Assembly: GCA_963975885.1 (NCBI GenBank)
Contig: CAXBIS010000034.1
Location: 1-22,378 of the forward strand
DNA: 22,378 nt
From: Pseudazoarcus sp963975885
Lineage (GTDB): Bacteria > Pseudomonadota > Gammaproteobacteria > Burkholderiales > Rhodocyclaceae
Reading direction: 5' to 3'
Shown: positions 22,153 to 22,378 of the stretch, in pieces
How positions within the stretch are numbered: the first letter of the stretch is position 1
How the letters are laid out: the number at the start of each line of letters is the position of its first letter
The notes under the pieces: generated by a model
The model's database searches: none
The model's input: only the letters and a program-made list of their open reading frames with translations
Told to the model about the DNA's origin: nothing
Made by a program: the position numbers and the translations under genes

Positions 22153-22378
22153 CCTGCCGCGAGTACCGGAGGCCGCCGCAATGGCGTCCGGTTCATGCAG
22201 CTGGAATCAGTGTGGATGGGGAGACGGCGGGCCGCTTGTCACCGAGCGAACAATCGCTGGTCGGAAGCGCTATCGATGTTCTAGCTGAATAAAGTTGAAA
22301 ACAAACTGTTCTGCGCAATTAAAGGGGCGTGTGCTGAATTTTGTGTAATCGGACTTTTGGCAGGAGACTGCCGTCTTG

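Noticed and set aside
22096..22284. Plus-strand frame of 62 codons at the right edge
   Set aside because: It runs antisense through the leader of the exported amidase, has no ribosome-binding site and no recognisable features.

Overview
The window is GC-rich (roughly 65% by eye), densely coded Proteobacterial DNA with strong Shine-Dalgarno sites. TctC/TTT and TRAP transport, FCD-type GntR regulators and a formamide/amide locus suggest a Betaproteobacterium, possibly of the Thauera/Azoarcus/Aromatoleum or Burkholderiales type. That assignment is inference from content only. I see no rRNA, tRNA, CRISPR array, insertion sequence or phage gene.

Left part (1-4555): a minus-strand operon tctC-tctB-tctA followed by an enolase-superfamily (mandelate racemase/muconate cycloisomerase) gene that runs off the left edge. 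It is divergent from an FCD-type GntR regulator. The intergenic region holds two perfect palindromes, likely operators. Middle left (4565-9600): a second minus-strand operon, FAD oxidoreductase - gntR (FCD) - dctP - dctQ - dctM, i.e. a TRAP transporter with its own regulator and a candidate catabolic flavoenzyme. Its predicted promoter carries a GntR-like palindrome. The two systems look like uptake and first-step catabolism modules for organic or sugar acids.

Right part (9945-22378): an amide-utilisation island. On the minus strand are amiS/ureI (amide/urea channel) and a LuxR-type regulator. Divergent from them are (i) a 918-aa protein joining an NCS1 nucleobase/hydantoin-type permease, an eight-cysteine segment, two membrane helices and a histidine kinase; (ii) an overlapping response regulator with a degenerate EAL-like domain; (iii) fmdA formamidase; (iv) fmdB zinc-ribbon protein. 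Then comes a 775-aa AraC-family regulator fused to a complete acetamidase/formamidase domain. Convergent with it is a standalone paralogue of that enzyme domain carrying a twin-arginine signal.

Most interesting points: the regulator-amidase fusion beside its exported paralogue; the permease-kinase hybrid with a non-canonical response regulator; and a previously unmarked promoter module (TCAyCC-N4-GGGTGA, 17-18 nt, GGGTGATTC overlapping -35, 17-nt spacer, TAxGAT) found in the same geometry before both amiS and fmdA. The module implies one activator co-controls amide entry and hydrolysis. A reasonable model is that an amide or related nitrogen compound is sensed at the membrane and enters by AmiS. 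FmdA then hydrolyses it in the cytoplasm and the Tat-exported enzyme in the periplasm, with the AraC-amidase fusion acting as a second sensor.
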